Notes: generated from the sequence alone by a model not told the origin. A stretch of 64,000 nt of DNA from ENR-C587 sp942493235 (GCA_942493235.1 OW818676.1:2852001-2916000), one strand, 5' to 3'; positions 1 through 9,376 are shown, counted from the first letter of the stretch. Program-made: numbers and translations.

Positions 1-1910
1 TAATGGATAGATTAATCGGCTATCAGGTCTCCCCTTTTCTTTCCCGTGCAATGCTTAGCAAAACTTCGCAATCATTATCTGCCGGTAGAGTTCAATCTGT
101 TGCATTAAGAATGATTTGTGAAAGAGAAGATGAAATCAGAAACTTTATACCAATTAATTACTGGTCAATTAATGCTGATTTCAAAGATGAAAAAAATGCA
201 ATATTAAAAACAAAACTCGTTTCTTTTGATGGCAAGAATTTAAAAAATCCCGAGGGCAGTGCTAAATCAAACGATGAAAGCGAACAGAAGCAAATAGACA
301 AGTATTTGAAAGATTTGCACTATATTGACTCTCAGGCTAAAGCTGATGATTTGATTAGCAGAATTAAAAAAGAACAGTATGCAATTAAAGAAATAAACAA
401 GAAAAAAGTTAAAAGAAATCCTCAAGCACCGTTTACTACTAGTTCACTTCAACAAGAAGCATCTAAAAGACTTGGATTTTCAAATAAAAAAACCATGCTA
501 TTAGCTCAAAAGCTTTATGAAGGAATTGGGCTCGGCTCTGAAGGTTCGGTTGGTTTGATTTCTTATATGAGAACAGACTCAGTTCGATTAAGTCCTGAAG
601 CAGAGCTTGCAGCGAAAGAATATATCTGCAATACTTACGGTAAAGAATACGCTCCCGAGCAAACTCCGAAATATACGAGCAAATCAACAAATGTTCAAGA
701 TGCTCACGAAGCTATACGTCCTACTTCTATGGAATATACTCCCGATAAAGTAAGACAATATCTTGATAGAGACGAATTTAGATTATACGAATTGATTTTC
801 AATAGATTCTTAGCTTCACAAATGTCTCCTGCGGTTTTAGACCAAACTACAATTAACATATCAGGTGGAGATTTCATATTCAGAGCAACCGGCTCAATAA
901 TTGTATTTAAAGGATTTCTTGCTATTTATGATGATATTAAAGAAGAAGCTCAGGAAAATGTAAATAGTACAAGCTCGGCAGTGCTTCCGGAATATCTTCA
1001 TGAAAATATGGAGATGATACTCAAGCAATGCGATTCTCAATCATCGGCAACAAAACCTAAACCAAGATACAACGAAGCTTCACTTGTTAAAGAATTAGAC
1101 GAAAGAGGAATCGGCAGACCAAGTACTTATGCTTCTATTGTCAGTACATTAGTAGATAGAAATTATGTAATTCTTGAGCGTAAAGTATTTGAACCCACAG
1201 AGCTCGGAATGGATGTAAATGTAGTGTTAACAAAAAATTTCCCCGAACTATTTAATGTTACTTTTACAGCCGAAATGGAAAATGAATTAGATACAATTGC
1301 TGAAGGTTCACGCACTTATATCGAAACTATGCACAATTTCTATAATCCTTTTAAAACTGCTTTGGATACCGCAGAATCAAGTGGATATATTGAAGAAATC
1401 AAGTGCGAAATATGTGGTGCTCCTATGGTTATTAAAGTAAGCCGTAGGGGAAGATTCTTAGGATGCTCTAAATATCCCGAATGCACCAGTACCAAACCTC
1501 TGCCAAAGTCAGGTAATGAAAAGAAAGAAGAGCCGGTAATTGCCGAAGGCGTAACTTGTGATTTATGCGGTAAGCAGATGTATATTCGCGACTCTAAATA
1601 CGGAAAATTTTACGGCTGTACCGATTACCCAAATTGTAAAGGCACCAAACCGATAACTACCGATATTAAATGTCCTAAATGTGGCGAAGGAATGCTTAGC
1701 GAGAAATATAGTCCTAAATCTCGAAAATCATTTTGGGGTTGCACTAATTATCCAAAATGCGATTATATTGCAAATTATCAACCGGTAAAAAAGAACTGCC
1801 CAAGTTGTGGAAATGATTATTTGGAAATCAAGTTCCGTAAAAATGGTACTGATTGGGAGAAATACTTGAACTGCCCAAGCTGCAAAGAAAAGTTTGAATT
1901 GATTGATTGA
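1..1910 (+). CDS. topA: DNA topoisomerase I, 3' part (5' end off window)
   Basis: Type IA topoisomerase that relaxes negative supercoils by cutting one strand through a 5'-phosphotyrosine. The visible 635 residues start inside the core: the conserved LSAGRVQSVALR motif is near residue 26 and the active-site Tyr lies in SYMRTDS (codon 564-566). The toprim domain and start codon must lie to the left of the window, because the reading frame is open to base 1. The C-terminus, from about residue 465, carries four zinc-ribbon modules with paired CxxC motifs (CEIC, CDLC, CPKC, CPSC), as in bacterial TopA. The frame ends at TGA 1908-1910. A MITE-like inverted repeat follows and no ordinary terminator was seen. 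The identification is secure; only the 5' end is missing. Confidence 0.97.
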   Translation, partial: MDRLIGYQVSPFLSRAMLSKTSQSLSAGRVQSVALRMICEREDEIRNFIPINYWSINADFKDEKNAILKTKLVSFDGKNLKNPEGSAKSNDESEQKQIDKYLKDLHYIDSQAKADDLISRIKKEQYAIKEINKKKVKRNPQAPFTTSSLQQEASKRLGFSNKKTMLLAQKLYEGIGLGSEGSVGLISYMRTDSVRLSPEAELAAKEYICNTYGKEYAPEQTPKYTSKSTNVQDAHEAIRPTSMEYTPDKVRQYLDRDEFRLYELIFNRFLASQMSPAVLDQTTINISGGDFIFRATGSIIVFKGFLAIYDDIKEEAQENVNSTSSAVLPEYLHENMEMILKQCDSQSSATKPKPRYNEASLVKELDERGIGRPSTYASIVSTLVDRNYVILERKVFEPTELGMDVNVVLTKNFPELFNVTFTAEMENELDTIAEGSRTYIETMHNFYNPFKTALDTAESSGYIEEIKCEICGAPMVIKVSRRGRFLGCSKYPECTSTKPLPKSGNEKKEEPVIAEGVTCDLCGKQMYIRDSKYGKFYGCTDYPNCKGTKPITTDIKCPKCGEGMLSEKYSPKSRKSFWGCTNYPKCDYIANYQPVKKNCPSCGNDYLEIKFRKNGTDWEKYLNCPSCKEKFELID

Positions 1911-2048
1911 TTTTTTTTGATTTGAAGTTTATTATCGTAAACTAATTTAAATCAATAGTTAGGCATCAGCCAATTGCTATAGGGGCTGTGTAAAAACCTT
2001 TGATTACTTTGTGTAATTGCTAATGAAAATATATCAAAGTATTTGTAA

Positions 2049-2177
2049 GAGGCTGTCTAAAATTTGTCATTCTGAACTTAGTGAAGAATCCAGATAAAGC
2101 TAAATGCTGATATCTGGATTCTTCGTTACACTCCGAATGACGATTTGGCAATATTATTAATTTTTGACAGCCCCTTT
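2049..2177. repeat. MITE-like inverted repeat, copy 1 of 3
   Basis: An imperfect palindrome of about 130 bp. It begins AGGCTGTCTAAAA and ends with the near-complement TTTTTGACAGCCCC. Inside are TCATTCTGAAC..GTGAAGAATCCAG and its inverted counterpart CTGGATTCTTCG..GAATGACG. Related copies lie at 45652-45783 and 51450-51578. It sits between topA and the convergent T9SS-CTD gene, where its hairpin could also stop transcription (inference). About 40 bp to its left (roughly 1965-2010) also resemble the left flank of copy 2. Confidence 0.85.
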
Positions 2178-2185
2178 ATTTTAAT

Positions 2186-3862
2186 TTATTGAACAATAAA
2201 TCTTTGCACTGCTTTCTCACCGGAGTCAGAGGCAACAACTATCAGGTACATACCCGGTTTTAAAAATCCGACATCAATTCGTTCCTCTACACAAGTACTA
2301 TTAACATTTACATTTGATAACGGATTTGCTATTATTTCGCCGTTTAAATTACAAATATATATCGAGATATTTCTATCTTGGCTCAAATTGTATTTATATG
2401 TCAAAAAGTCTTTTGCAGGTATCGGATATACTTTCAGATTCTCAATAGCACCCGAGCAAGCACGCCACACATCAAAATGCGGTCTTTCGCCGGTTAAAGG
2501 CGGCTGAGGGCAAGACTCATAAGAATCAGGAATAGCTTCTAACTCCGGGGATAGCTTGCTCTTAACAGCATCCGGCAATTGAGAAATAAAGTCAATAGTC
2601 GGCTCGAACCAAATAATAAATGTCTGCTGCTCTCCATTTTTAATATAAGGATTACCGTTATCATCTTTTAAATCAACTTCTATAGGAAGCAACTCGTTAA
2701 GATTGATATTATTTTCTAAGCTATCAATATCGGTTGAGAGGTTATCACTAAGACTACCATCATCATTTTGAAATAGCTTCATTATTATTGAAGTAGTAGT
2801 GTTACTCAAGTCTTTAATAATCTGAGGGTCGATATTTTTTAAAGAATCTTCAAATGCTGAAAGGGGGATATTAATATTAAAAATCCCAAATTCACCATTA
2901 TCAGGACTCAGTGTAAAACTACTATTATTAGTACTTACACTTGTTGAAGTAATAATATTTTTTGTAATATTAATTGAGTCATTAGCTTTACTATCATTTG
3001 AGTTTTGTATATAGAATTGCATTTTAAAAAAATCTTTTGTATTAGCAGAATTATTCAATAAGTATTGTTTATTTGAAGGTAATTGAGTTCTAATATTTGG
3101 AAGAGTATCTATAAATTGTGTTTTAGAAACCATCGTTGTACTATTTCCGGATTCAAATACACTGAGCCTTTTATTGCCGTCCTGATCGCAAATAAATCTG
3201 AATTTAGGGTAAACTCTACACTTTTCGTTATATTCAAGGTCGGAGATATTAATCTGCTTTGTTGATAGTCCCCATGGCGACATAACAGAATTTTTAAATA
3301 TTACTTTAGAATTAGGTATTTCGTCATAAAAACTAATATGCCCGCCCTTTTCAATAACAAATCCTATCTGCTCAAGCTCTGCTTCTGTTAATTTAATCGG
3401 ATTAATTCCACTTATATCGATAGAATTAAAGTAATTACTATTATTAATCGATTCATTATCAGTTTTTATATTGTTGTTATTGGTATAAGCTTTCTTATCA
3501 GAATTGTTTTTCTCATCAATTGAAATTTTTTCTTCTTCAATTGAATTTTTATATGCGAATATTTTTTTTTCTTCTTGTACGGAAGAATTATTTTTATTAA
3601 TTTGCTTACTCATTATAGTGGTATTATCAGTATTTTGGACTAACTGAGGTTGACCGATAGTAAGTAAGCAAACAGTTGAAGATGCTAAAGCAATACTTGA
3701 AATTAGATTCATAAATTTTACTCCTTTAGGTATGTGGTACATATCAGGGGAACCAAGAGCTCGTTTTTCTAATAGGGTGTGCACAAAATCCTCAGAAATT
3801 ACGGGCTCTTGACTTTTTGCTGATTCAAACAATTTGTTAATATGTTGTATAGTTTTATCCAT
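2186..3862 (-). CDS. Membrane-anchored protein with T9SS sorting domain, putative anti-sigma partner
   Basis: 558 residues, not recognised as a named family. Residues 1-48 are hydrophilic with no signal peptide. One hydrophobic segment follows (about 49-71, after PKGVKF). Then comes a long Asn/Ser-rich low-complexity stretch (75-150), a middle region of unknown fold (about 155-460), and a C-terminal T9SS type A sorting domain (about 478-558: VYPIPAKDF, NLNGEII, LKPGMYLIVV). It lies 213 bp downstream of an ECF sigma gene on the same strand. A cytoplasmic N-terminus, one transmembrane helix and a periplasmic domain are the usual anti-sigma topology, so a regulatory partnership is inferred. The sorting domain on an apparently anchored protein is odd. 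It could instead be a secreted protein with an unusually long signal-peptide n-region. Confidence 0.75.
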   Translation of the reverse strand: MDKTIQHINKLFESAKSQEPVISEDFVHTLLEKRALGSPDMYHIPKGVKFMNLISSIALASSTVCLLTIGQPQLVQNTDNTTIMSKQINKNNSSVQEEKKIFAYKNSIEEEKISIDEKNNSDKKAYTNNNNIKTDNESINNSNYFNSIDISGINPIKLTEAELEQIGFVIEKGGHISFYDEIPNSKVIFKNSVMSPWGLSTKQINISDLEYNEKCRVYPKFRFICDQDGNKRLSVFESGNSTTMVSKTQFIDTLPNIRTQLPSNKQYLLNNSANTKDFFKMQFYIQNSNDSKANDSINITKNIITSTSVSTNNSSFTLSPDNGEFGIFNINIPLSAFEDSLKNIDPQIIKDLSNTTTSIIMKLFQNDDGSLSDNLSTDIDSLENNINLNELLPIEVDLKDDNGNPYIKNGEQQTFIIWFEPTIDFISQLPDAVKSKLSPELEAIPDSYESCPQPPLTGERPHFDVWRACSGAIENLKVYPIPAKDFLTYKYNLSQDRNISIYICNLNGEIIANPLSNVNVNSTCVEERIDVGFLKPGMYLIVVASDSGEKAVQRFIVQ

Positions 3863-4012
3863 ATTATATCTTTCTACAATTTTTATTTTTTTTATACTGA
3901 TTGTTAAAAATACTGATTATTAAAAATATTATTATAATTCTGATTATTATTAAAAAAATCTATCTTATATAATTATCTGCATGAATTCTCAAATATCAAA
4001 TCTTGCCGTCTA

Positions 4013-4026
4013 GTGGCTAAAGCCAC
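4013..4026. repeat. Small palindrome between sigma gene and partner
   Basis: GTGGCTAAAGCCAC is a perfect inverted repeat (6-bp arms) in the 213-bp gap between the sigma factor stop and the next gene. It resembles small REP-like hairpins. It could attenuate read-through into the downstream gene, but no T-run follows. Confidence 0.5.
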
Positions 4027-4075
4027 CGGTAGATATCTAATAAATTATTTCAAATAGGAGGATATAAGCATTTAA

Positions 4076-4651
4076 CTATCTATCCACTGTAATAGGAATT
4101 TCGTGATTAATTATTTGAGATTCCTTAATATCTTTCGACAAACTCAAAAACCTGTAGTCATCGGTCATTAGCTCGGCGAGTCTTTCTCTGCCACGTTTCA
4201 GACGAGTTTTAACTCCCGAAAGAGTTCCGCCTTGAATCTCTTGAATTTCTGACAATGAAAACCCTGATATTTCAAATAAAACTATCGCTTCGGCTTGCTT
4301 AGCCGGTAATTTTTGTATGGATTTATACAAATATTCCACGTCTAATTTTATTTCAGGCGAACTGTCTCTCATTATCATGTTTTCAAATTTCTCCGGTTCA
4401 AAAATAGAGAATATCCTCCCTCTCCATATTCTACGCTTGTGAATTCTTGAAGCAATCGTAAAAATATAGCTTTTGAATTTAGATTTATCAGTAATTTTGT
4501 CCCAGTTCTCATAAGCCTTTAAAATTGTCTCTTGAGCTAAGTCTTGAGCATCTTCCCTATTTCGAGTTAATGCCATTGCAAAACGCGATAAATCTTTTCT
4601 GACTGTTTCAAACAGTTCCAAAAATTCGGTATTTTTATAGTCCTGCTTCAT
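4076..4651 (-). CDS. ECF-family RNA polymerase sigma factor
   Basis: 191 residues, normal for an ECF sigma factor. Region 2 covers about residues 10-75 (NREDAQDLAQETILKAYENW, then FKSYIFTIASRIHKRR). Region 4 covers about 108-165 (LPAKQAEAIVLFEISGFSLSEI, then SGVKTRLKRGRERL), a helix-turn-helix for the -35 element. There is no region 3, as expected. An AAAGGA Shine-Dalgarno lies just before ATG 4651. Its probable partner is the membrane protein encoded downstream. The signal it responds to is unknown, although the partner's sorting domain suggests an envelope or secretion signal (inference). Confidence 0.93.
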   Translation of the reverse strand: MKQDYKNTEFLELFETVRKDLSRFAMALTRNREDAQDLAQETILKAYENWDKITDKSKFKSYIFTIASRIHKRRIWRGRIFSIFEPEKFENMIMRDSSPEIKLDVEYLYKSIQKLPAKQAEAIVLFEISGFSLSEIQEIQGGTLSGVKTRLKRGRERLAELMTDDYRFLSLSKDIKESQIINHEIPITVDR

Positions 4652-4748
4652 TTATCCTTTATTAAATTATAAATTCAAATAGTAAGAGTCAATATTAAGC
4701 AAAAAGTTTCAAATAATAAAGAGTTTTATTTTAAAGTCTGGAGGTTAG

Positions 4749-4787
4749 GGACTTGGAGCAAGGATTAAAAATGAGAATTTACTTGCT
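4749..4787 (+). repeat. 38-bp direct repeat left of higBA
   Basis: Starts GGACTTGGAGCAAGGATT and matches 5685-5723 with two mismatches over about 38 bp. The two copies bracket the higBA genes. A perfect hairpin (CTGACG-actt-GCGTCAG type, 4814-4830) lies between this copy and higA. Confidence 0.85.
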
Positions 4788-4908
4788 ACTACCATATACT
4801 CAGCATAGAACGACTGACGACTTGCGTCAGGAGAATAATTTACTTCCTAAACCAGAGTCGCCAGACACTATTTACTAATCAGAAACTATGGGCATTGCGG
4901 TGATATTT

Positions 4909-5265
4909 TTAAATGGAACCTGTTAGATAAGAAACGGATAAATATTCGGAAACTTTTTCTTCTATACTACGGGAAACACTTTTCTCATCGCTTTTATCTT
5001 TAATTCTAAGCATATCCAAATCATATTTAGATTGCAAATTAAGCCAAATTGATGCTTCCAAACCAAGATATTTTTCTAACAACAAGGCAAATTCAGGTTT
5101 GAAATTTCTTTTACCTTTAATTAATTCATTAAGCTGAGTAGCCTGCATATTAATTATTTTGGCGAATTCTTTTTGAGTATAACCATTTGCTTTGATTTCG
5201 TCTCGCAAAATATCACCGGGGTGAATAGCTACCATTGGTACGATTTCTTTTATATTTTTAGCCAT
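4909..5265 (-). CDS. higA: HigA-family antitoxin (XRE HTH)
   Basis: 118 residues. The N-terminal segment IHPGDILRDEI and the helix-turn-helix GYTQKEFAKIINMQATQLNELIKGKRNFKPE (shown by position: residues about 28-58) are typical of HigA antitoxins, which bind the toxin and repress their own promoter. It starts 8 bp after the toxin stop, the toxin-first order usual for higBA. The C-terminal 35 residues are variable and probably contribute to toxin contact. The module lies between 38-bp direct repeats. Confidence 0.9.
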   Translation of the reverse strand: MAKNIKEIVPMVAIHPGDILRDEIKANGYTQKEFAKIINMQATQLNELIKGKRNFKPEFALLLEKYLGLEASIWLNLQSKYDLDMLRIKDKSDEKSVSRSIEEKVSEYLSVSYLTGSI

Positions 5266-5273
5266 ATTAGCCT

Positions 5274-5573
5274 CTATTTCTCATAATGATTTGATAATTT
5301 TACAATACTTAATTGAATTATTTCATCTTCAAATATTTTGAATTCAAGTCTATATTGAATATTCACCCTGACCGAATACAAATCAGAACTTACTAACTTC
5401 TCAAATTTCAAGCTTTTAAACATCATCAAATCTTCTATTCTGTTAGAACTTTGTAATTTATTTATTGTTTTGATAAATTGCTTAATAAGCTCCTTTTGAA
5501 ATTTTGGTTTTCCTCTAACTTGTTTGCCTTCATACAAATCAGCTAAATAATCGTCTTCAAACTCAATATCCAT
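5274..5573 (-). CDS. higB: HigB-like toxin (RelE/ParE superfamily)
   Basis: About 99 residues from the chosen ATG at 5573, which is preceded by AAGGAA at a good distance. An ATG at 5624 would add 17 residues without family support. The sequence has the RelE-fold pattern: a helical N-terminal half (GKPKFQKELIKQFIKTI), a central LMMFKSLKFEKL segment matching the 'f.lh.L.g' region of HigB, then YSVRVNIQYRLEFKI, equivalent to the conserved wsi.v...yRl.F strand. HigB toxins cut mRNA on the ribosome. Divergence from the consensus makes the activity likely but not certain. Immediately followed by higA. Confidence 0.82.
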   Translation of the reverse strand: MDIEFEDDYLADLYEGKQVRGKPKFQKELIKQFIKTINKLQSSNRIEDLMMFKSLKFEKLVSSDLYSVRVNIQYRLEFKIFEDEIIQLSIVKLSNHYEK

Positions 5574-5684
5574 AAATTCCTTTTTTATATTCACATATAT
5601 AGTGAATTTATTTGTATTATACATGAAGTTTTAATTTCAATTTTATTGTAATGTATATGGTCTATAATCCGTTACTTGGGGTAA

Positions 5685-5723
5685 GGACTTGGAGCAAGGA
5701 TTAAAAATTGGAATTTACTTGTT
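5685..5723 (+). repeat. 38-bp direct repeat right of higBA
   Basis: Second copy of the 4749-4787 repeat. It runs directly into the probable SRP RNA, so the repeat may overlap that gene's promoter or 5' end. Confidence 0.85.
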
Positions 5724-5820
5724 GCTCTGTTAGGTGCGGACTGATCCCCGAAAAGATTAGCCTTTGCCGGCGAGAAATCACCAAGTCAGACCGGAAAGGA
5801 GCAATAATTGTAAAGTAAAG
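5722..5820 (+). ncRNA. ffs: Signal recognition particle RNA (4.5S-type), probable
   Basis: The stretch holds GCTCTGTTAGG at the 5' side and, at about 5784-5809, AAGTCAGACCGGAAAGGAGCAA. This closely resembles the conserved SRP domain IV (consensus GTCAGGYCCGGAAGGRAGCAGC) with its GGAA tetraloop that binds Ffh. The base after the tetraloop is A rather than the usual G, which weakens the closing pair. Ends are approximate. It is not covered by any plausible protein gene and lies between higB and the addB-like gene. Confidence 0.6.
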
Positions 5821-5878
5821 TATGTACAGTACTTCAACAAATCAAAGTATTGCAAGAAGCAATCATCATAAATAAATA

Positions 5879-8800
5879 TTAGTCTGTATAATCGTTATCC
5901 TCGTCGTTTATTTCAGGCTTAACATCATTTATTCTGCATAATGACTGCAATTTGCAATAGCGGCAAGTTGATTGAATTTCTTGAGTCAGCTCAAATTGAG
6001 CGTTGGCTATTTCTTTTGCAATCATTGCAGTTTCATCGATAATTTCTTCTTTAAGGCAGTTAAAATCCTCAACAGTTTTGATTTGTGATTTATCTCGAGG
6101 TTTGTCGATCCAAAGATGACATTCGGGAGTTAAAAACACTAATTTATCATAAGTAGATTTTTTCGATTCGTCTTGCTTTCTATAGTTTTTATATGAATAA
6201 TAAACACCTCCGGAAGGGATTAATTCTGTGTTATTCTCATAATTTGCGTTTATATATTCTTCACCAGCATATAAATATAGAGGAATTTGAAATTTTTTAT
6301 GCTTGCGAATTTCTTTGTCGCCACCTTGATTTTCAGATTTTGATTTATAATCACCAACCAAAAAATACAATTTATCATCTTGAGCAAAGAATTCCAATCG
6401 GTCGATTTTGCCTCGTACTTTTATCCCATTTTTTAAGACTATATATTTCGAGTATTGATTAGTCTGTGTCTGCCCAAAACTCAATTCAAATAGTGCGGGA
6501 TGAAATTGCCAAGTATCATAATCATTAGTAGGATATATCTTAGCTAATTCTTCATCTAACCAATATTCCAATAGACCTTTCTGCCGGCTGTTACCAATAA
6601 TTTTATCTCTGTCAATTTCAAATAAAGGATGCTCAAATCTCAATTTTTCAAATTCATCATTTGCAATTTCTAACAGAGTAATCAGGTATTCATTTCGTTT
6701 GTTTAAAGTCAATACTACGGTATTTAAATTCGGAATAGTTTCTTTTGATGAATTAAGAATAGAGTATTCATCAGATTTTTCAAAATCTTGTATTCGCTTA
6801 TAAAATTTATATAAAATGGAGTGCAGCACAATTCCGGTTTCTAAAGGCGAAAAAGAAATATCCTTTTTATCATCTTCTTTGACTTTTAATATGTTTGTGA
6901 TGAAGTATTTCTCGGAGCATTCCCTGAACCTTTCAAATTCGGTAATGGAATAAATTTTCTGCGAATATTTTTCTAATAATTCTTTATAATATTCTGGAAG
7001 TTTTTCAAAATTTTCATGATTAGACAGTAAATTAAAGTAATCATTTAATTCTTTGGTTTTTCGGCAGTCATCAATTATCTCAATTGTTCCTGTATCTTGA
7101 CTTTTATACTTATAATTATCTGAATATTTTGAAAATTCTGCTTTGGAGCATGATAGATTAATTATTCGATTTACTATTGAATCATCGGTGTTAATCGGCA
7201 TCGTGAAATCAAATACGCGGTTATTCTCTTTCAGAGTAGTAATAATTAGCAAATCATCTACAAATCGGGAATTAGAAAGCTGGTTTTTATCTTCATACTG
7301 CGGATAAGTAATATATATTTGCTTTTCACCGCTTTCTAACTGTTCGGTAGAGTTTGTAAGGAATTGATAAAATAGTAGCTTTTCGCTTATGTTGTGCCTG
7401 ATTTCAGTTTCAGGAATTTCTTTTCCAAGAAATATTTCCGGTATATATAGCAGAGGGAATTCATTTTCGACCATTCCGCAGAGTATCATTACTTTGTAAG
7501 GTATTCCACGAGTCTGCTCGATTGCCGTTACGGTAACGCCATAATTGTTTTTCTCGCGGATTTGGTATCTTTTACCTTCGATAGAAGTTTTTAATAAATC
7601 CACAAAGTAACTGAATTCAAATTTTTGAGCCCCGTATCTGTCTTTTATTACATAAACTAATTCTTCTAATACTTGAATCAAGGAATAGAATGCTCTGGAC
7701 TCTTTTTCAATATTTTCAAATAATAGTAAATTTTCGGTTTCGCTCTGAGTTCTAAAAGAAGCAGAAATTGATTTATATCTTTCGGAAATCGAATTTATGA
7801 TAGATAAAGCTCCGATAATTTTTGACTTTACATAATGCTCAAATTCCGTTGCATTTAATTTCTCGTCAGGTAGAAAATGCTTAATAATAGCTTTAAAATT
7901 ATTTTTTGCTTTTAGAATATTATCTAGAAGTATTTCTTTATTTTTCAATTCCTGTTCGTCGTCTTCATTAGGATAGCTTATTAATTCAAAAATTCTTTTT
8001 TCGGTAACATCTTTAGCAAATTCGAGAGAAGAAAACCATTTTTTTTCTCCACCGTTGACTACTCCGCCGTCAATTCTAAAAGCATTTGCTATAGAAATCA
8101 GGTTGTCTATATCAATATAGGCATCATCGGATAATTTATCTAATTTAAAAAATGGATTTTTTAATGCTCCGCTTATGTCCTGCTTACGGAATTTCTTCGT
8201 TATCATGTCAAAAATTGAGAAAATTGAGGTTACTAAAGGCGAATTCTTTAAGTAAATTCTATTTGTAATATTTGATGGAATAGAATACTGATAGAATACT
8301 TCACGGAATAGGTCAGAATACATATCAGGATTACGCATACAGACGCATATATCGGATAGATTGATGTTCTCGTCAGTATTTAATATTTTTATCAGCTTGC
8401 CAATAGTACGAACTTCTTCCATTCGATTTCTGACAGCAAATACTCTGATAATATCATCGAATTGGGCGGTTTTGTTATCAAATGTTTTATCTTTAAATAA
8501 ATAATTTCTGATAAATTGGGTTTTAATTGATTTAGCAGATTGCTCTAATTCGGCAATATTAAACCCATAATTGGTAAGCTGCTCGATTGTAGTCTCGTAT
8601 TTCCCTAATAGTGGACCATCATGAACGGAGTAATCCAAATGAACTGCAATCGAAGTTTCAGTATCTTTAAACAAATTTACAAATTCCGATTCGGGCTGCT
8701 TAAACTCTGTAAATCCCCAGAAATATACTAATTTCGGAGAGCCGATTTTTTGATTCAAATCAGGAATTACCCCAATATACTCACCATTATAATAATCTAA

Positions 8801-9376
8801 AATCCACTTTAATATACCGGTAGAGTCTAAGTAATCAGTAGCTAACAAAGCCTCATAATTTTTCATTATTTCTGTAATATCGCCGAGCTTTTTAATATCT
8901 ACGTCAGTATCTCCATTGCTAATATGGGATTGTAAATCTTTAAATAGAGCTTCATAGCTCATGCCGTCTTCCCTTAATCCGTTGATTATAGAGAACAAAC
9001 GCAGAATTAAATTTGCTGATTTACTACTTGAAGTAAAATAATTAAGCTTGGAATTATCTACTGCTTCTTTAAACAGTGTCAGACTATAGGCTTCACTTAG
9101 CATTTTATATGCTTTTTTATCAAAAAATAATTTTTCAAAAGACAATTTGACAAATTGATTAATCGAATATATATTAATATGACTTATAGGCTTATGATGT
9201 ATTTTATAATACTCTCTAATTAGATTAGATTTAAAGTATTTAACAAGTTTTGAAGTAGGGAGTACCAGATACATACTATCTAATATATCCTTTTCTAAAA
9301 ATTCTTGTACTATGTCCACCGGTCTTAGAGGGGTGAAATTCTTTTTAAAGCTGTCATTAATTAGCAAATAAGCCAT
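5879..9376 (-). CDS. addB: AddB-like PD-(D/E)XK nuclease/helicase-fold protein
   Basis: 1165 residues, the size of AddB/RexB subunits that process double-strand DNA breaks for RecA with an AddA helicase. The N-terminal two thirds look like the inactive helicase fold (VLPTSKLVKYF near 38; TAIEQTRGIPYKVMILCGM near 615, like the 'GleFd.V.i.gl.eg.fP' motif). The C-terminus is a RecB-family nuclease: GKIDRLEFF and LVGDYKSK supply the catalytic Asp and the DxK residues. A 4Fe-4S signature is visible: one Cys in RFRECSEKYF and three in STCRYCKLQSLC. No classical Walker A was seen. AAAGG precedes the ATG. Last gene of a lolE-ispB-addB operon, 17 bp after ispB. The AddA partner is not in the window. 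Confidence 0.82.
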   Translation of the reverse strand: MAYLLINDSFKKNFTPLRPVDIVQEFLEKDILDSMYLVLPTSKLVKYFKSNLIREYYKIHHKPISHINIYSINQFVKLSFEKLFFDKKAYKMLSEAYSLTLFKEAVDNSKLNYFTSSSKSANLILRLFSIINGLREDGMSYEALFKDLQSHISNGDTDVDIKKLGDITEIMKNYEALLATDYLDSTGILKWILDYYNGEYIGVIPDLNQKIGSPKLVYFWGFTEFKQPESEFVNLFKDTETSIAVHLDYSVHDGPLLGKYETTIEQLTNYGFNIAELEQSAKSIKTQFIRNYLFKDKTFDNKTAQFDDIIRVFAVRNRMEEVRTIGKLIKILNTDENINLSDICVCMRNPDMYSDLFREVFYQYSIPSNITNRIYLKNSPLVTSIFSIFDMITKKFRKQDISGALKNPFFKLDKLSDDAYIDIDNLISIANAFRIDGGVVNGGEKKWFSSLEFAKDVTEKRIFELISYPNEDDEQELKNKEILLDNILKAKNNFKAIIKHFLPDEKLNATEFEHYVKSKIIGALSIINSISERYKSISASFRTQSETENLLLFENIEKESRAFYSLIQVLEELVYVIKDRYGAQKFEFSYFVDLLKTSIEGKRYQIREKNNYGVTVTAIEQTRGIPYKVMILCGMVENEFPLLYIPEIFLGKEIPETEIRHNISEKLLFYQFLTNSTEQLESGEKQIYITYPQYEDKNQLSNSRFVDDLLIITTLKENNRVFDFTMPINTDDSIVNRIINLSCSKAEFSKYSDNYKYKSQDTGTIEIIDDCRKTKELNDYFNLLSNHENFEKLPEYYKELLEKYSQKIYSITEFERFRECSEKYFITNILKVKEDDKKDISFSPLETGIVLHSILYKFYKRIQDFEKSDEYSILNSSKETIPNLNTVVLTLNKRNEYLITLLEIANDEFEKLRFEHPLFEIDRDKIIGNSRQKGLLEYWLDEELAKIYPTNDYDTWQFHPALFELSFGQTQTNQYSKYIVLKNGIKVRGKIDRLEFFAQDDKLYFLVGDYKSKSENQGGDKEIRKHKKFQIPLYLYAGEEYINANYENNTELIPSGGVYYSYKNYRKQDESKKSTYDKLVFLTPECHLWIDKPRDKSQIKTVEDFNCLKEEIIDETAMIAKEIANAQFELTQEIQSTCRYCKLQSLCRINDVKPEINDEDNDYTD

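Noticed and set aside
1..2. Start codon of topA at base 3
   Set aside because: The ATG at 3 aligns with an internal conserved DRLIGY segment; the catalytic toprim domain is missing, so the gene begins outside the window.
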